Shown: positions 33,474-44,190, numbered from the stretch's first letter. The stretch is 64,000 nt of DNA from Mycolicibacterium aurum (GCA_900078775.1 LT549889.1:5022001-5086000), one strand, 5' to 3'. Notes: generated by a model not told the origin, from the letters alone. Translations and numbers: made by a program.

Positions 33474-34691
33474 TTAGACAACTCCGCAGCTGGGCGCGTA
33501 TCGCAGTACCAGCACGGCCAGCACCCCGGCCGACAGGGCCAGCCCGATGACGATCCCGGCCACGGCGGTCCAGCCCGCGGCGTCGAACGCCAGCCCGGCC
33601 AGCCACCCGATGACGCTGGATCCGGCGTAGTAGGACAGGTTGTACAGCGAGGACGCCTGGGTCTTACCGGCCTCGGAGGCATAGGCGACCCAGCCCGACG
33701 CGATGGCGTGCGCGCCGAAGAAGCCGGCGGTGGCGACCAGCAGTCCGGCCAGGACCACCCCCAGATTCGAGCTCAGCGTCAGTGCGGTGCCGGCGACCAT
33801 GGTGGCGATGGACCCGATCAGCACCTTGCGCCGGCCGAACCGCCCGGCCTCGGCCCCGGCCCGCGCGGAGGCCCAGGTGCCCGCCAGATAGGCCAGGAAC
33901 ACCAGGCTGACCAGGGTGTGCGGCAGGTCGAAGGGTGCGGCGGTCAACCGGAATCCCAGGAAGTTGTAGATGGCGACGAAGCCGCCCATCAGCAGGAAGC
34001 CCTGCGCGTACAGGGCGAGCTGGCGCGGGGAGCGCAGGTTGCCCCACAGCCGCCGGAGCAGATCGCCCCCGGTGGACGGCCGGAATCCGCGGGCCGGGGG
34101 CGCCAGCCGCACGAAGGCCACCGCGGACAGCGCACACAGCCCGGCCACCGTCAGCACCCCCACCCGCCAGCCGGCGTGCTCGGCGAGCGGGCCGGTGATC
34201 AGCCGGCCGGCCAGCCCGCCGATGGTGGTGCCGGCCACGTAGCTGCCCGCCGCCCGCGCGGCGTGACCGGCCGCGATCTCCTCGGTGAGATAGGCGATGG
34301 CGATGGCCGGGACCCCGCCGAGCATCAGACCCTCGACGAACCGGCCGGTCAGCAGCATCCCCGTAGTCGGGGCGAGCGGTACCAGCAGTCCGAGAATCGT
34401 TGCCGCCGTAATGGATATCGTCATCGCCTGGACCCGGCCGATCCGGTCGGCCAGGGCTGCCCAGGGGATCACCCCGACGGCCAGGCCCACGGTGGCCGCG
34501 GACACTGTCAGCGCGGCCTGTGCGGCGCCGGTGCCCAGGTCACGGGCGATCAACGGCAGCACCGCCTGCGGTGAATACAGTTGGGCGAAGGTCGCGACGC
34601 CGCCGAAGAACAGCGCGGCGAGCAGGCGCCGGTACTCCGAGGACCCGCGTGAATGGCCTTGCCAGTCAACGGGGCTCAGAGTGGCGGTCAC
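33474..34691 (-). CDS. MFS transporter (YnfM-like)
   Basis: 405 residues with twelve predicted transmembrane helices. The MFS loop motif appears as WAALADRIGRVQAM after TM2 and again as EAGRFGRRKVLIG after TM8. Overall pattern resembles the AraJ/YnfM drug-efflux or solute exporters; substrate unknown. It lies directly downstream of a LysR gene on the same strand, 46 bases apart, with ATGCAT repeats between them, so it is a likely target of that regulator. Confidence 0.88.
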   Translation of the reverse strand: MTATLSPVDWQGHSRGSSEYRRLLAALFFGGVATFAQLYSPQAVLPLIARDLGTGAAQAALTVSAATVGLAVGVIPWAALADRIGRVQAMTISITAATILGLLVPLAPTTGMLLTGRFVEGLMLGGVPAIAIAYLTEEIAAGHAARAAGSYVAGTTIGGLAGRLITGPLAEHAGWRVGVLTVAGLCALSAVAFVRLAPPARGFRPSTGGDLLRRLWGNLRSPRQLALYAQGFLLMGGFVAIYNFLGFRLTAAPFDLPHTLVSLVFLAYLAGTWASARAGAEAGRFGRRKVLIGSIATMVAGTALTLSSNLGVVLAGLLVATAGFFGAHAIASGWVAYASEAGKTQASSLYNLSYYAGSSVIGWLAGLAFDAAGWTAVAGIVIGLALSAGVLAVLVLRYAPSCGVV

Positions 34692-34727
34692 CGAAGCGAC
34701 GGTAGGAGCCTAGTTTCGATGTGTCCA

Positions 34728-34764
34728 ATGCATGAATCTATGCATATTGATGACGATTATGCAT
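34728..34764. promoter_or_regulatory. three ATGCAT palindromes between LysR and MFS genes
   Basis: ATGCAT occurs at 34728-34733, 34740-34745 and 34759-34764. The first lies in the spacer; the other two are in the last codons of the LysR gene. Spacing between centres is 12 and 19 bases. Candidate LysR-type operator for the MFS gene; in GC-rich DNA three copies in 37 bases are unlikely by chance. Confidence 0.45.
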
Positions 34765-35619
34765 GATGAAGTCGACCAGGCGGCGGGCCGCGGGCGACAG
34801 CTCCCGGTCGGTGTTCCAGGTCAGGCCGATCTGCCGTTTGGCGGTCGACTCGGTGAGCGGGATGTAGGCCACCCCGGGATCGGCGTGGTCCGGTCGGGGG
34901 GCTGGGACCACCGCGACCCCCAGACCCGCGGCGACCAAACCCTCCACGGTGGGCAGTTCCATCGCCTCGAACACCACCGGCGGTGCGATACCCACCTGCT
35001 CGCACAGCTCGTCGGTGAGCCGGCGCAGACCGAAGCCGGGCCCCAGCGCCACGAACGGTTCGTCGCCGGCATCGGCCAGCCGCAGCCGGCTGCGGGTCGC
35101 GAAGCGGTGCTCGCGCGGCACGGCCAGGCACAGCCGCTCCACGTCGAGCACCCGCCACGGGTAACCGGACGGGCGCGGCGAGGTGATGGCCAGATCGGAC
35201 CGGCCCGCGGCCAGCCGCGCCACGATCTCGTGCGCCGCACCCTGGAACAGGTCGAACCGCACCCGCGGCGCCTCGGCCCGGAAGCCCCGCAACAGGTCCG
35301 GCACCAGGCCACCGCCCTGGGAATGCAGGAAGGCCAACCGCACCGTGCCGGTCTCCGGATCGCGCAGCGCGGCGATCCGCTCGGTGGCCGACCGCATCTC
35401 GTCGATACTGCGGCGCGCGTGCTCGAGCAGGATCCGGCCGTAGTCGTTGAGCGCCAGCCTCCGGTTCAGCCGGTCGAACAGCGGGGCCCCGACCGCGGTC
35501 TCCAGCCGGGCCAGGGACCGGGACAGGGTGGGCTGGCTGATGCCCAGTTCGGCCGCCGCGTCCGTGACGTGCTCGGTCTCGGCGAGCGTCACGAACCACT
35601 GCAGCTCTTCGATGTTCAT
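34738..35619 (-). CDS. LysR-family regulator
   Basis: 293 residues, standard LTTR length. The winged helix-turn-helix covers residues 1-60 (AAELGISQPTLSRSLARLE) and the effector-binding domain 90-290. It probably regulates the MFS gene directly downstream, perhaps through the ATGCAT repeats in its own 3' end. The ATG at 35619 starts MNIEELQWF, the normal LTTR beginning; a longer frame upstream has no support. Confidence 0.9.
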   Translation of the reverse strand: MNIEELQWFVTLAETEHVTDAAAELGISQPTLSRSLARLETAVGAPLFDRLNRRLALNDYGRILLEHARRSIDEMRSATERIAALRDPETGTVRLAFLHSQGGGLVPDLLRGFRAEAPRVRFDLFQGAAHEIVARLAAGRSDLAITSPRPSGYPWRVLDVERLCLAVPREHRFATRSRLRLADAGDEPFVALGPGFGLRRLTDELCEQVGIAPPVVFEAMELPTVEGLVAAGLGVAVVPAPRPDHADPGVAYIPLTESTAKRQIGLTWNTDRELSPAARRLVDFIMHNRHQYA

Positions 35620-35690
35620 CGCTGCGAATTTTCCCGCAGCCCGGGCCCAAATCGGCCGTGCGGCGGGCGTGTCGTGACAAGCTGCACGGC

Positions 35691-36338
35691 ATGCAGGATT
35701 CGGCACAGAAGGTGCGGGTGGTGGTGGGTGACGATCACCCGATGTTCCGCGACGGTGTGGTGCGCGCGCTGGCGGCCAGCGGGTCCATCGAGGTGGTCGG
35801 CGAGGCCGAGGACGGCCCGGCCGCCCTGGAACTGATCCGTACCCACCAGCCGGCGGTGGCACTGCTGGATTACCGGATGCCCGGGATGGACGGCTCCGAG
35901 GTGGCCGCCGCCGTCGTCCGCAACGATCTGCCCACCCGGGTGCTGCTCATCTCCGCCCACGACGAGTCCGCCATCGTCTACAAGGCACTGCAGGACGGGG
36001 CCGCCGGGTTCCTGTCCAAGGAGTCGACCCGCGGTGAGCTGGTCGAGGCGGTACTGGATTGCGCCCGCGGCCGGGACGTCATCGCCCCGGCCCTGGCGGC
36101 CTCGCTGGCCGGGGAGATCCGGCGCCGCAGTGAGCCGGATGCCCCGACGCTGTCCGGCCGGGAGCGCGAGGTGCTGGCCATGATCGCCCGCGGTCTGAGC
36201 ATCCCGGCGATGGCCAAGGAGCTCTACCTCGCCCCGTCGACGGTCAAGACACACGTGCAGCGGCTTTACGAGAAGTTGGGTGTCGGGGACCGCGGGGCCG
36301 CGGTGGCCGAGGCGATGCGCCGCAAGCTGCTCGACTGA
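35691..36338 (+). CDS. NarL/LuxR-type response regulator
   Basis: 215 residues. Receiver domain with acidic pair Asp14-Asp15, phosphorylated Asp60 (LLDYRMPGMDG) and Lys in FLSKEST near 111; LuxR helix-turn-helix at about 148-210 (LSGREREVLAMIARGLS). It is paired with the sensor kinase starting 2 bases after its stop. Target genes are unknown. The ATG at 35691 fits the start of the receiver fold. Confidence 0.93.
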   Translation: MQDSAQKVRVVVGDDHPMFRDGVVRALAASGSIEVVGEAEDGPAALELIRTHQPAVALLDYRMPGMDGSEVAAAVVRNDLPTRVLLISAHDESAIVYKALQDGAAGFLSKESTRGELVEAVLDCARGRDVIAPALAASLAGEIRRRSEPDAPTLSGREREVLAMIARGLSIPAMAKELYLAPSTVKTHVQRLYEKLGVGDRGAAVAEAMRRKLLD

Positions 36339-36339
36339 C

Positions 36340-37536
36340 GTGGCCCGCCTGATCGAGTTCTTCGCGGCCCAGCCGGTCCGGGTGTCGGCGGTGCTGCGGC
36401 TGCCGCTGATCGCGTTGATCGCCGTGCTGGTGTGGATCTGGGACGTCGACCACTGGCTGCCCGGGCTGTACGTGGCGGTGCTGGGCGGCTATGCCGCCGT
36501 CGCGGTGGCCTGGGTGGTCGCCGCGCTGCGCGGGCCGCTGCCGCCATGGGCGGGCTGGGCCTCCACCGCGATGGACGTGCTGCTGATCGCGGTGCTCTGC
36601 GTGGTATCCGGGGGAGCCACCGCGGCGCTGTTGCCGGTGTTCTTCCTGCTGCCCATCTCGGTGGCGTTCCAGGACAAACCCTGGCTGACGGCGATCATCG
36701 GAACCGTCACCGCCGGTGCGTATCTCACGGTGTGGATCGTCTACTCCAAACGCGACGACCAGATCGGCCTGCCCAACATGGTCTACACGCACTTCGGGTT
36801 CCTGCTGTGGCTGGCGGTCGCCAGCACCGCGCTGTGCCTGGTGCTGGCCATGCGCGCGGCACGGGTGGAGGCGCTGGTGGGGATCCGCAACCAGTTGGTC
36901 TCCGAGGCAATGCACGCCGACGAGCAGCACAGCCGGGAGGTCGCCGAGAGCCTGCACGACGGCCCGCTGCAGAACCTGCTGGCCGCGCGGATGGAACTCG
37001 ACGAGATCCGGGAACGGATCTCCGATCCCGCACTTGATGCGGTGCGCGCGGCGCTGCAGGACACCGCGAAACAACTGCGTACAAGCGTCACCGAACTGCA
37101 CCCGCAGGTGCTGGCCCAACTCGGCCTGACCGAAGGCGTGCGGGAGCTGTTGCGCCAGTTCGAATCCCGCACCCGCTGCGAGGTGGACGCCGAACTCGAC
37201 GAGGTGGGCAAGCCGCAGTCCCAGGCGCTGCTCTACCGGGCGGCACGCGAACTGCTGGCCAATATCGGCAAGCACGCCGGCGCGGACGTGGTGAGCGTCC
37301 GGCTGTCGCGGGCCGACGACCGAGTGGTGCTCACCGTCGCCGACAACGGCACCGGTTTCGACCCGGCGCTGGTGGCGCAGCGGCTGACTGCCGGGCACAT
37401 CGGGCTGGGCTCGCTGCAGGCCCGGGTCGACGCGATGGGCGGATCGATGGACATCGATTCGGCGCCCGGGCGCGGGACCACGGTCACGGTCGTCTCCCCG
37501 CCGGAACCGGTCGATTCCCTCGGCGAACAGTCGTAG
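36340..37536 (+). CDS. sensor histidine kinase (HisKA_3)
   Basis: 398 residues from GTG 36340. About five to six transmembrane helices in residues 15-175 with no large extracellular loop, a short coiled linker, the HisKA_3 phospho-site His206 (ESLHDGPLQNLL), and a HATPase domain at about 285-390 with N-box ANIGKHAG and G-boxes DNGTGF and GHIGLGSLQAR. The signal is probably sensed in or near the membrane. Forms a two-component system with the upstream regulator. Confidence 0.92.
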   Translation: MARLIEFFAAQPVRVSAVLRLPLIALIAVLVWIWDVDHWLPGLYVAVLGGYAAVAVAWVVAALRGPLPPWAGWASTAMDVLLIAVLCVVSGGATAALLPVFFLLPISVAFQDKPWLTAIIGTVTAGAYLTVWIVYSKRDDQIGLPNMVYTHFGFLLWLAVASTALCLVLAMRAARVEALVGIRNQLVSEAMHADEQHSREVAESLHDGPLQNLLAARMELDEIRERISDPALDAVRAALQDTAKQLRTSVTELHPQVLAQLGLTEGVRELLRQFESRTRCEVDAELDEVGKPQSQALLYRAARELLANIGKHAGADVVSVRLSRADDRVVLTVADNGTGFDPALVAQRLTAGHIGLGSLQARVDAMGGSMDIDSAPGRGTTVTVVSPPEPVDSLGEQS

Positions 37537-37600
37537 AGCCGCACGAGAACCGCACGGATCGCGCGATTTTGTGTCTGCTCGCAGCAGGCGATGCGATTCG

Positions 37601-38740
37601 TCAGGCGCTGAGGCTGCGCGCCATCACCATCCGCTGGATCTGGTTGGTGCCCTCGAAGATCTGGGTGATCTTGGCTTCCCGCATGTACCGCTCGGCGCGG
37701 AAGTCGCGGGTGTAGCCGACCCCGCCGAGCACCTGCACGGCGTCGGTGGTGACCTTCATCGCGGCATCGGTGGCGACCAGCTTGGCGATGCTGGCCTGCG
37801 ACCCGTACGGCAGCCCCAGATCGCGCCGGCGCGCGGCGTCCAGGTAGGTGGCCCGGGCGCTGGCCACCGCGGCGGACATGTCGGCCAGCATGAAGCCGAG
37901 CCCCTGGTGGTCGATGATCTTGCGGCCGAACGTGGTCCGCTCGTTGGCGTAGCGCACCGCATCGTCGAGCGCGGCCTGGGCGATGCCGACGGCCACCGCG
38001 GCGATACCGAGGCGGCCGGAGTCCAGCGCGGAGAACGCGATCGGCAGGCCCTGGCCCTCGATACCGATCAACCGATCCGCGTCGAGGCGGGCGTCGTCGT
38101 AGAACGCCGCGGTGGTGGGCACCGCGTGCAGGCCCATCTTCTCCTCCGGCGCACCGAAGGTCAGGCCCTCCAGATCGCCGGGCACCAGGAAACAGCTGAT
38201 GCCCTTGCTGCCCGAACCGGTGCGGGCGAACAGGGTGTAGAAGTCCGCGATCCCGCCGTGGGTGATCCAGGACTTGGCTCCGTTGATGACGTACTGATCG
38301 CCGTCCCGCACGGCGGCGCAGCGCAGTGCGGCCGCATCCGAACCGGCCTGCGGCTCGCTCAGGCTGTACGCGCCGATCTGGGTACCGGACAGCATCCCGG
38401 GTAGCCAGCGCTGCTTCTGCTCCTCGGTGCCGAAGGCCAGCAGCGGGTGCGAGGACAGGCTGTGCACGCTGACCGCGACGGCCACCGCCGCCCAGCGCGC
38501 CGCGATCTCCTCGAGCACCTGCAGGTAGACCTCGTAGGGCTGGCCGCCCCCGCCCCACTCCTCGGACTGCGGGAGGCTCAGCAGCCCGGCCGCACCGAGT
38601 TGGGCGAAGACGCCCTCGGGGTAGGTCTCGGCCTTCTCGTGCGCGTCCACGATCGGGTCGAGCACCTTGTCGGCGATGTCGCGGGTCAACTCGATGAGCT
38701 CATGAGCTTCCGGGGTGGGGAGCAGGCGGTCGACGGGCAC
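37601..38740 (-). CDS. acyl-CoA dehydrogenase
   Basis: 379 residues, normal for short/medium-chain acyl-CoA dehydrogenases. FAD motifs GAYSLSEPQAGSDAAAL and WITHGG, the GVGYTRDF segment and the catalytic Glu in QIFEGTNQIQRMVM are all present. It introduces a double bond into an acyl-CoA, passing electrons to ETF. The GTG at 38740 with AAAGG upstream gives the usual N-terminus (PVDRLLPT); the frame extends further without support. Divergent from a TetR gene that likely controls it. Confidence 0.9.
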   Translation of the reverse strand: MPVDRLLPTPEAHELIELTRDIADKVLDPIVDAHEKAETYPEGVFAQLGAAGLLSLPQSEEWGGGGQPYEVYLQVLEEIAARWAAVAVAVSVHSLSSHPLLAFGTEEQKQRWLPGMLSGTQIGAYSLSEPQAGSDAAALRCAAVRDGDQYVINGAKSWITHGGIADFYTLFARTGSGSKGISCFLVPGDLEGLTFGAPEEKMGLHAVPTTAAFYDDARLDADRLIGIEGQGLPIAFSALDSGRLGIAAVAVGIAQAALDDAVRYANERTTFGRKIIDHQGLGFMLADMSAAVASARATYLDAARRRDLGLPYGSQASIAKLVATDAAMKVTTDAVQVLGGVGYTRDFRAERYMREAKITQIFEGTNQIQRMVMARSLSA

Positions 38741-38762
38741 GGGAGGCGCCTTTCGCAAAGTG

Positions 38763-38841
38763 GTACTGATCGGAAAGTAGTACTGACAGAAGTCGTGCAG
38801 TATCAATCCTTAGAGTACTCCAAAACCGTGTGCAGTACTAT
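38763..38841. promoter_or_regulatory. repeated AGTACT operator region, fadE/tetR
   Basis: The 108-bp divergent spacer has AGTACT at 38779-38784, 38814-38819 and 38834-38839, plus related GGTACT near 38763. The last copy overlaps TACTAT (38836-38841), a -10-like hexamer 7 bases before the tetR ATG, which predicts a leaderless tetR transcript repressed by its own product. Confidence 0.55.
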
Positions 38842-38848
38842 TTCGGGC

Positions 38849-39433
38849 ATGCTGGATGCGCCCGCCGACGGCTTCGGTACCCGTCGCCGGACCCGTCTGT
38901 TCGACGAACTGCTCGCGCTGTTCCTGGCCGAGGGCTTCAGCCACCTCACCCTCGACGAGATCGCGGCCCGGCTGCGATGCTCGAAATCCACCCTGTACAC
39001 GCTGGCCAACAGCAAGGACGAGCTGGTCCGGCGGGTGACGGTGCACTTCTTCAAACGCGCGACAGCCGCGGTGGAGGCCACCGTGTCGCAGGCCGGCAGC
39101 GCCCGCGAGCGCGTCGCCGCCTATCTCACCGGGGTCGGCGCGGAACTCGCCGTCGCCTCGGACGCCTTCATGACCGATATGAACGCATTCGCACCGGCCC
39201 GGGAGGTCTACGAGGCCAACACCCGGGCGGCCGCGCACCGGGTCCGCGAACTCATCGAGGACGGCGTCGGCGAGGGGGAGTACCGCGCGGTGCACACCTC
39301 GTTCGCGGCCGACCTGATCGCCACCATGATGGTCCGGATCCAGCAGCGCAGCGTCCGGGAGGCCACCGGGCTGACCGACGCCGAGGCCTACGCCGAGCTG
39401 GCCACCCTGCTCACCGAGGGCCTGCGGGCGTGA
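38849..39433 (+). CDS. TetR-family regulator
   Basis: 194 residues. N-terminal helix-turn-helix at about 27-60 (LDEIAARLRCSKSTLYTLANSK); C-terminal ligand domain. Divergently placed to an acyl-CoA dehydrogenase, so probably responds to an acyl-CoA or fatty acid. The ATG at 38849 is 7 bases after a -10-like sequence. A strong hairpin follows the stop at 39458. Confidence 0.88.
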   Translation: MLDAPADGFGTRRRTRLFDELLALFLAEGFSHLTLDEIAARLRCSKSTLYTLANSKDELVRRVTVHFFKRATAAVEATVSQAGSARERVAAYLTGVGAELAVASDAFMTDMNAFAPAREVYEANTRAAAHRVRELIEDGVGEGEYRAVHTSFAADLIATMMVRIQQRSVREATGLTDAEAYAELATLLTEGLRA

Positions 39434-39457
39434 CGCTGAAAGCAGCGCCGAAAACAG

Positions 39458-39504
39458 TTACGCCGAGGATCCGGGCCATCCGCTGGCGGGGATCCTCGGC
39501 GTAA
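39458..39504. terminator. bidirectional terminator hairpin tetR/pntB
   Basis: Perfect 15-bp inverted repeat TTACGCCGAGGATCC (39458-39472) and its complement (39490-39504), with a 17-base loop. It separates the convergent tetR and pntB genes, 8 bases before the pntB stop. Confidence 0.8.
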
Positions 39505-39512
39505 GTGCGTCC

Positions 39513-40934
<1,422 letters not shown>

Positions 40935-40970
40935 TCAGGAATCCGTTTCCAAGAAGGGTGTGGGGCAGCG

Positions 40971-42497
40971 TCAGCTGCGGGAGAACATCGCGAGCATGCG
41001 GCGGGTCACCGCGAAGCCGCCGAAGACGTTGATGCTGGCGAGCAGGATCGCCACGAACGCCAGCGCGGTGATGGCGGTATCGCCGGTGCCGATCTGCAGC
41101 AGCGCACCGACGACGATGATCCCGGAGATCGCGTTGGTCACCGACATCAGCGGGGTGTGCAGCGCGTGGTGCACGTTGCCGATCACGTAGTAGCCGATCA
41201 CGATCGCCAGCGCGAACACCACCAGGTGCACCTGCAGCGCGGCCGGGGAGATCGCGATCAACGCGAACAACGCGGCGGCCGCGGCGAACGTGATGCCCAA
41301 CCGCCGCGCCGTGGTCATCGGCTTCTTGGGTTCGGTGACCACCGGCGCGGCAGCCGGTGTGGCTGCCGCCGGGGCCGCGGACACCTGCACCGGCGGCGGC
41401 GGCCAGGTGATCTCGCCGTCGCGCACCACCGTGATCGAGCGCTGCACCACATCGTCGAAGTCCAGGGTCAGCGCCCCGTCCTTGTTCGGGGTGAGCAACT
41501 TGAGCAGGTTGACCAGGTTGGTGCCATAGAGCTGGGAGGCCTGGGCGGGCAGCCGGCCGGCCAGATCGGTGTAGCCGATGATCCGCACCCCGTTGTCGGT
41601 GAGGATGGCCTGATCCTTGACGGCGCCCTCGACGTTGCCGCCGTTGGCCGCGGCCATGTCCACGATCACGCTGCCCGGCTTCATCGAGGCCACCATCTCG
41701 GCGGTGATGATGCGCGGCGCGGGACGGCCCGGGATCAACGCGGTGGTGATGATGATGTCGACGTCGGCGGCCAGTTCGGCATACAAGGCGGCCTCGCGGG
41801 CCTTGTAATCGTCGCCCATCTCCTTGGCGTAACCCGTCGCCGAGACCTCACCCGCGTTGGGGTCCACCGACACGTACTCCCCGCCCAGGGAGGCCACCTG
41901 ATCGGCCACCTCCGGGCGCGGATCGGTGGCCTTGACGATCGCGCCCAGGCTGCCGGCCGCGCCGATCGCGGCCAAGCCGGCCACCCCGGCGCCCACGACG
42001 AGGACCTTGGCCGGGGGCACCTTGCCCGCCGCGGTCACCTGGCCGGTGAAGAACCGGCCGAACGCGTGCGCGGCCTCCACCACCGCCCGGTAGCCGGCGA
42101 TATTGGCCATCGAGGACAACACGTCCAGCGACTGCGCGCGCGAGATCCGCGGCACCGCATCCATCGCCAACACCGTGATCCGGCGCGCACCCAGCTTCTC
42201 CACCAACTCGGGCTTGAGCGCCGGCGAGATCAAACCCACCAGCGTCGCGCCGTCGCGGACCGCGGCGATCTCGGCGTCTTCGGGAGCGTTCACCTTCAGC
42301 ACCACATCCGCGGACCAGGGTGATCCGATGGTGGCGCCGGCCTCCACATAGGCGGCGTCGGAGAAGCTGGACGCGTCGCCCGCTCCGCTTTCGACGACTA
42401 CTGTGTAGCCGAGCTTGATAATCTGCCCGACGGTCTGCGGTGTCGCCGCGACGCGAGTCTCGCCAGGTAGTGACTCGCGCGGTATCCCGATGATCAC
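40971..42497 (-). CDS. pntA: NAD(P) transhydrogenase subunit alpha, fused form
   Basis: 508 residues. Domain I, NAD(H)-binding (about 1-370), has VLVVGAGVAGLAAIGAAGSLG near 168 and the RPAPRIITAEMV segment. An Ala/Pro-rich linker (about 375-395) is followed by four transmembrane helices. In M. tuberculosis these parts are separate genes (pntAa, pntAb); here they are one E. coli-like chain. It forms the transhydrogenase with PntB. Confidence 0.95.
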   Translation of the reverse strand: MIIGIPRESLPGETRVAATPQTVGQIIKLGYTVVVESGAGDASSFSDAAYVEAGATIGSPWSADVVLKVNAPEDAEIAAVRDGATLVGLISPALKPELVEKLGARRITVLAMDAVPRISRAQSLDVLSSMANIAGYRAVVEAAHAFGRFFTGQVTAAGKVPPAKVLVVGAGVAGLAAIGAAGSLGAIVKATDPRPEVADQVASLGGEYVSVDPNAGEVSATGYAKEMGDDYKAREAALYAELAADVDIIITTALIPGRPAPRIITAEMVASMKPGSVIVDMAAANGGNVEGAVKDQAILTDNGVRIIGYTDLAGRLPAQASQLYGTNLVNLLKLLTPNKDGALTLDFDDVVQRSITVVRDGEITWPPPPVQVSAAPAAATPAAAPVVTEPKKPMTTARRLGITFAAAAALFALIAISPAALQVHLVVFALAIVIGYYVIGNVHHALHTPLMSVTNAISGIIVVGALLQIGTGDTAITALAFVAILLASINVFGGFAVTRRMLAMFSRS

Positions 42498-42560
42498 GTT
42501 GTTCCGATCCGATCTGCTGGGCCCAGGACGGGGTCAAAAGAGTCAGTGTAGGAAACGTTC

Positions 42561-42582
42561 GGACGGGGCGGACACCCCGTCC
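42561..42582. terminator. hairpin between corA and pntA
   Basis: GGACGGGG (42561-42568), 6-base loop, CCCCGTCC (42575-42582). Downstream of the corA stop on the minus strand, so a probable corA terminator; it lies 64 bases before the pntA start. Confidence 0.6.
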
Positions 42583-42630
42583 ACCCGACGCTGATCTTGA
42601 CCGGTGCAGTTTGCCGGGCGCGACCCGCGG

Positions 42631-43647
42631 TTACAACCAGTCCCGTCGTTTGAACATGGCGTACAGCACGACGACCAGCGCGACCATCACCACCGAGCTG
42701 GTCAGGAAGCCTGCCACGGTGCCGACCCCGGGGTACACCACGTTCTGACCGTAAAAGCCGGTGATGGCGGTCGGGACCGCGATGATCGCGGCCCATCCGG
42801 TGAGCTTCTTCATCACGGTGTTGAGCCGGGCGTCCTGCAGTGAGAGGTTGGTCTCGAAGACGGTGGTGACCATGTCGCGCAGCGATTCGGTCCACTCCGA
42901 GGCGCGCAGCACGTGGTCGTACAGGTCGGCGTACAGCGGATCGAGGTCAGGAGCGCCGGCGTCGAGCCTGCGGTGCTGGATGGTGCTCACCACCTCCCGC
43001 ACCGGCAGCACCACGCGGCGCAGGTCCACCAGATCTTTACGGACCCGGAAGGTACGCCGCTGCAGGCTGTGTGGCGACCCGGCCCGGTTACCGGAGTCGG
43101 AGAACAGTTCGTCCTCCAGCGATTCGATGGCGTCGTCGAGAGCCTGGACGGCGTTGAAGTGCCCGTCCACCACGACGTCGAGCAGCCCGTGGACCAACGC
43201 TCCCACCCCGTGTGACTGCCCGCCGAGTTCATCGAACCGCCTGGACACCTCGCCGATGTCGAACTCGGTGGCGCCGCTGTTGACGCCGGGCAACCGCACG
43301 GTGATCAGCGCGCGCGGCAGCACGAAGGCGGAGATGCGGTGCTTGACCAACATCGATTCGTCGGCTCCGGCGGCTTCATGGGTGTCCAACGCGTAGACCG
43401 TGAAGAACGTATGTGATTGGTAGACCGCGGCTTTGGTGCGCTCTTTGGGTGCGACGGCATCCTCGACCGCCCAGATGTTCAAGCCGATCTCGGCGGCCAA
43501 CAGGCTTAGGGCGTCATGGTCCGGGTCGTAGATGTCGGCCCACACCAGCTGGTCCTCGGATGCCAGGCAGTCGGAGATGGCATCGAAGGTGAACTCGTCA
43601 TCGTGGGGCTCGCCGCCGCGCCACAGCCGACCCGTCACTTTGGTCAC
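42631..43647 (-). CDS. corA: CorA-type magnesium/divalent cation channel
   Basis: 338 residues. Long cytosolic alpha/beta and helical domain, then two C-terminal transmembrane helices; the selectivity motif usually GMN reads YGQN after TM1, a variant I believe is common in actinobacteria, and the chain ends with basic KRRDW. Forms a pentameric Mg2+/Co2+ channel. The GTG at 43647 is the first start that fits; the large open frame further upstream overlaps the divergent gene at 43756. Confidence 0.85.
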   Translation of the reverse strand: MTKVTGRLWRGGEPHDDEFTFDAISDCLASEDQLVWADIYDPDHDALSLLAAEIGLNIWAVEDAVAPKERTKAAVYQSHTFFTVYALDTHEAAGADESMLVKHRISAFVLPRALITVRLPGVNSGATEFDIGEVSRRFDELGGQSHGVGALVHGLLDVVVDGHFNAVQALDDAIESLEDELFSDSGNRAGSPHSLQRRTFRVRKDLVDLRRVVLPVREVVSTIQHRRLDAGAPDLDPLYADLYDHVLRASEWTESLRDMVTTVFETNLSLQDARLNTVMKKLTGWAAIIAVPTAITGFYGQNVVYPGVGTVAGFLTSSVVMVALVVVLYAMFKRRDWL

Positions 43648-43755
43648 CCGCCCATTTTCCCCGGCGTGGCCACGTTTCGTGGGACCGGCAGGCGGGAATG
43701 CCTCGAATTGGCGGGCGCGTCGATTATCGGGGCGCCGACATTCGAAGGAGTCGAC

Positions 43756-44190
43756 ATGTCCAACACCGAAACCGTGGTGGTCATCTGCGCGGCCGTCATC
43801 GCCCTCGTGGTGGTCATCAGTCTGTTCGTGACGGCGAAACGTAAGCGCACCCAGGGCCGCCGGGAGGAGGCCCACAAGCTCCGCGAGGAACTGAAGGCCG
43901 AGCGGTCGCAGGTCGCCAAGCGGGCGGCGCTGGCCGAGGAGACCGACGCCCGGGCCCGCGCGGCCGCCGCGGAGGCCGAGGCCAAGGCGGCGGAGGCGCG
44001 TCGCCTGAGCGAGCGGGCCGCCGAGCACCAGCAGACCCTCGACGCGCACCGCGACGAACTCGATGAACGTCGCAAGCACATCGACCGGATCGACCCCGAT
44101 GTGAAGGACCGTCGGGACCGGGCCGGCGACGACGAACCCGACCGCCGGGTGATCGACGCGCCGCCCCGGCATGTCGAGCACCCGCGCTGA
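43756..44190 (+). CDS. single-pass membrane protein with coiled-coil domain
   Basis: 144 residues. One N-terminal transmembrane helix (about 6-26) and a basic stop (KRKRTQGRRE), then a long, highly charged Ala/Glu/Arg helix (about 35-105) that should form a coiled coil, and a polar tail. Function unknown; the layout suggests a cytoplasmic-face scaffold. GAAGGAG lies 5 bases before the ATG. The following zinc-ribbon gene is 20 bases away. Confidence 0.75.
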   Translation: MSNTETVVVICAAVIALVVVISLFVTAKRKRTQGRREEAHKLREELKAERSQVAKRAALAEETDARARAAAAEAEAKAAEARRLSERAAEHQQTLDAHRDELDERRKHIDRIDPDVKDRRDRAGDDEPDRRVIDAPPRHVEHPR

